Below, piece after piece: positions 61,464-64,000 of a stretch of DNA of 64,000 nucleotides; position 1 is the stretch's first letter; each line of letters opens with the position of its first letter. Source of the DNA: Porphyromonas gingivalis ATCC 33277 (GTDB lineage: Bacteria; Bacteroidota; Bacteroidia; Bacteroidales; Porphyromonadaceae); NCBI RefSeq assembly GCF_000010505.1, contig NC_010729.1, positions 62,001 through 126,000 on the forward strand, in the 5' to 3' direction. Under the pieces are notes generated by a model. That model saw nothing but the letters and a program-made list of their open reading frames with translations, had not been told where the DNA came from and ran no database searches. The translations under genes and the position numbers were made by a program.

Positions 61464-61988
61464 ATCAATTGTGGCACAAAGGTAATCCTTTTTGCCTAAA
61501 AACCAAACCGAAAAAGCAATATAGCTCCAATTTCTAATAGTAAATGCAACACAAAGAGAAAAACAAAGACCGATTAGGGAGTACCTCTAACCGGTCAACT
61601 CAAAAGTTTATTTCTGTGTTGCAATGAAATACAAACAATTGAGTCAGAAGTAAAGATACATGATTGATCGGCTCTTGAAACAGGGTACCCCCCCTTTCTT
61701 TCATCGCTCAAACCATTGAGGTTGAAGAGTACCGTCTCCGGCAGGCGTATCGCATTTGAAAGTTTATACTGTATCCTTGGCCTCTTTCTTCTGTAATTTG
61801 GGACTCTCGCACATTAATTCGTACTTGTTTGATAACCGAGTGTAGCAATCGTTTGGTTTATAAGTGTGTTAACAGTTCAAATGTAATTGTCCTGAAGCCA
61901 AGTGTAAGGAAACGGATTGTAAACGGTGCATTTTGGGAAAAATACTATATTTGTCCGCATCCAAAATAATTTTAATCAAAAGTAAAAG
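61464..61988. other. Intergenic region before the thioredoxin-like gene
   Basis: These 525 bp hold no gene that I can support. An imperfect hairpin at 61568-61596 (GACCGATTAG with CTAACCGGTC, one mismatch) could be a terminator. TATATTTG at 61946-61953 is a likely -7 box for the next gene. Confidence 0.5.
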
Positions 61989-62471
61989 ATGAAATGCTTC
62001 TTTATTGCCCTGATTGGGCTGTTGTTCAGTCTGAATACATATGCTCAGCTTCCGGCCGTTAGTTTGAAAAATATCGAAGGAAAAACGGTACAGACCAACA
62101 AGTTGGAGAATGCCGGAAAGCCGATGATCATCAGCTTTTTTGCTACGAACTGCAAGCCCTGTTTGCGCGAGCTGAAAGCCATCCAGGATGTATATGCAGA
62201 TTGGCAGGACGAGACGGGCGTAAGGCTTATAGCTGTATCTATCGATGAGGGGCAAAATGCACAGAAGGTGAAGCCTCTGGCTGACGGCAACGGCTGGGAA
62301 TACGAAGTGCTACTCGACAGCAACGGTGATTTCAAGCGTGCCATGAACGTTTCCCTCATTCCGGCTGTATTTATTGTCGACGGCAACGGCAAGGTAGTAT
62401 ACAACCATACAGGTTATACAGAAGGCGGAGAAGCCGAGCTAATCAAAAAAGTTCGAGAGCTGATGAAGTAA
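61989..62471 (+). CDS. Thioredoxin-like (TlpA/ResA-type) exported protein
   Basis: The protein has 160 residues with a signal peptide (IALIGLLFSLNTYAQ). The thioredoxin fold has IISFFATNCKPCLRELKAI with the CKPC redox pair, and a cis-proline region VSLIPAVFIVDGNG. It should act as a periplasmic thiol-disulfide reductase. It is followed 55 nt later by the DUF6029-like gene, so the two may be co-transcribed. Confidence 0.9.
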   Translation: MKCFFIALIGLLFSLNTYAQLPAVSLKNIEGKTVQTNKLENAGKPMIISFFATNCKPCLRELKAIQDVYADWQDETGVRLIAVSIDEGQNAQKVKPLADGNGWEYEVLLDSNGDFKRAMNVSLIPAVFIVDGNGKVVYNHTGYTEGGEAELIKKVRELMK

Positions 62472-62526
62472 TAGTAGCTCCCACAAGTGGTTAATTTATT
62501 ATCATATAGAAAAGACTAAAATTATT

Positions 62527-64000
62527 ATGATCCGCAAGTTGATCTTACTGCTTGCTCTGATGCCGGTAGCCTCTGTGGCTTTTGCGGCACCAACGGACAG
62601 CACGGAATCGAAAGACAATCGTATCCTTACAAGCATGCAATCTTCCTCTTTGAATAGGGATGATGCTCCGGATAAATGGCAACCTATGCATGCCAATTTC
62701 AGTATTCAGAGCGATATGCTGCTTTCTACTGCCCAAAAATCCAAGAACACCTGGTTCGGCAACTCCTATATCATGGGTATAATCAAGAACAATTATCTGG
62801 AGTTTGGTGCCCGTTTCGAGGATCTCTATAAGCCCCTGCCCGGACATGAACCCGAGATGGGGCGTGGCGTTCCTCACATGTATGTGAAGGGAAGCTATCA
62901 TTGGGCGGAGCTGACTATGGGAGACTTCTACGATCAGTTCGGTAGCGGTATGGTATTCCGCACCTATGAAGAGCGCAACCTCGGTATAGACAACGCGGTT
63001 CGCGGCGGACGTATAGTACTCACTCCTTTTGATGGAGTGCGTGTCAAGGGTATTGCAGGACAGCAGCGTAACTACTTCGACCGCACGGGCAAGGTATTCA
63101 ATTCCGGCCGAGGCTACCTACTGGGTTCTGATCTGGAGCTGAATGTAGAGCGTTGGAGCAGTGCCATGCGCGACAATGACTATCATTTGGCTATCGGGGG
63201 ATCGTTCGTTTCCAAATACGAAGCAGACGAAGATATATTTGTGGGTGTAGGCGAAGATCGCAAGCGACTCAACCTGCCGCTCAATGTCCCGATTATGGGC
63301 CTGCGCACCAACTTTCAAAAAGGAGGTCTCGCCCTCTACGCAGAGTATGGATACAAATACAACGATCCCTCGGCAGACAATGACTATATCTACCACGACG
63401 GACAGGCTGCACTCCTCTCTGCCTCATATTCCAAAAAGGGGATGAGTGTCCTGTTGCAGGCCAAACGTTGTGAGAACTTTGCTTTCCGCAGCAAGCGAAG
63501 CGCCCAGCTCACACCGCTTATGATCAACTATATGCCGGCTTTTACCCAAGCTCACACTTATACGCTGGCGGCCATCTACCCCTATGCTACTCAGCCTCAG
63601 GGAGAATGGGCTTTCCAAGGTGAACTGCGTTACAACTTTGCTCGCCGGACAGCTCTCGGTGGACGCTACGGTACCGGCTTGCGTATCAACGTTTCGCATG
63701 TGCGTGGTCTGGACAAAAAGATGCTCAAAGAGAATCCCGACGAACTGATCGGAACGGATGGCTACACCGTTTCTTTCTTCGGCATGGGCGACCTCTATTA
63801 TTCGGATATAGATGTGGAGATTACCAAAAAGTTAAGCCCAGGATTCAACTTTACGCTCACCTACTTGAATCAGATCTACAATAACAAGGTACTGCACGGT
63901 GCAGCCGGTGAGAAGCCTGAGAAGATCTATGCCAATATCTTCGTCTATGATGGTAAGTATAAGCTGAGTAATAAGGTAGCCCTCCGTACCGAACTGCAAT
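62527..64000 (+). CDS. DUF6029-like outer-membrane protein (runs off the window)
   Basis: An open frame of 491 codons continues past the right edge, so the product is partial. It has a signal peptide (LILLLALMPVASVAFA) and, after about residue 50, regular beta strands with aromatic ends (GNSYIMGIIKNNYLEFGARFEDLY, LALYAEYGYKY, MSVLLQAKRCENFAF), as in DUF6029-type barrels. The family name is from memory. No ligand motif is visible. It starts 55 nt after the thioredoxin-like gene. Confidence 0.8.
   Translation, partial: MIRKLILLLALMPVASVAFAAPTDSTESKDNRILTSMQSSSLNRDDAPDKWQPMHANFSIQSDMLLSTAQKSKNTWFGNSYIMGIIKNNYLEFGARFEDLYKPLPGHEPEMGRGVPHMYVKGSYHWAELTMGDFYDQFGSGMVFRTYEERNLGIDNAVRGGRIVLTPFDGVRVKGIAGQQRNYFDRTGKVFNSGRGYLLGSDLELNVERWSSAMRDNDYHLAIGGSFVSKYEADEDIFVGVGEDRKRLNLPLNVPIMGLRTNFQKGGLALYAEYGYKYNDPSADNDYIYHDGQAALLSASYSKKGMSVLLQAKRCENFAFRSKRSAQLTPLMINYMPAFTQAHTYTLAAIYPYATQPQGEWAFQGELRYNFARRTALGGRYGTGLRINVSHVRGLDKKMLKENPDELIGTDGYTVSFFGMGDLYYSDIDVEITKKLSPGFNFTLTYLNQIYNNKVLHGAAGEKPEKIYANIFVYDGKYKLSNKVALRTELQ

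Overview
The window matches a Porphyromonas gingivalis-type genome (Bacteroidota). The evidence is the TAnnTTTG promoter boxes, the family set (Na+-NQR, MenA, a DUF6029-type envelope protein), and a suite of IS1126-like IS5, IS195-like IS982, ISAs1 and IS3 elements together with two exact 239-bp MITEs of the MITE239 kind. I could run no database search, so the species assignment rests on recognition.

Positions 1 to about 41060 are most of an integrated CTnDOT/CTnPg1-class conjugative transposon. Its left end lies outside the window. Its right end is probably a 13-bp site at 41048-41060, beside lysC. From left to right it holds: an AT-rich pair encoding a deoxyribohydrolase-like/TPR protein and a TIR-like protein (92-1724); a leftward transfer operon from two ParA/DUF3408/TraD-like gene sets through traE, F, G, I, J, K, L, M, N, O, P, Q and a lysozyme (16165 down to 1785); a putative oriT region (16.2-16.95 kb); rightward mobA-mobB-coupling protein genes; a DUF1016 nuclease; a leftward AraC-MATE-RteC-like block; a rightward DUF3945-topB-DUF1896-methylase/helicase block; an AT-rich GHKL-ATPase/PD-(D/E)XK protein with an Xre regulator; four small helix-turn-helix genes; a RhuM-like gene; and an IntDOT-like tyrosine integrase.

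Four places in the element share a 16-bp box (GCCACAAGTACGCAGT) 36-37 bp from a TAnnTTTG -7 element, always oriented towards element genes. This looks like an element-wide regulon.

From 41.1 to 48.5 kb is chromosomal core: lysC and ftsE leftward; an M23/LysM peptidase, lysA and menA rightward; and a BlaI-type repressor with a BlaR1-like peptidase that ends in a TonB domain.

From 48.5 to 55.1 kb is an insertion graveyard bounded by two copies of a roughly 0.4-kb repeat. It contains one complete and two partial IS5 copies, an IS982 split by a 239-bp MITE, ISAs1 and IS3 fragments, a TraJ remnant, a 4 x 22-bp palindromic tandem array, a broken DUF3078 gene, and two tandem tRNA-Val genes.

From 55.2 to 61.1 kb is the nqrABCDEF operon of the sodium-pumping NADH:quinone oxidoreductase. 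It is followed by an initiator tRNA-Met, a thioredoxin-like lipid/periplasmic-type protein, and a DUF6029-like envelope protein that runs off the right edge.
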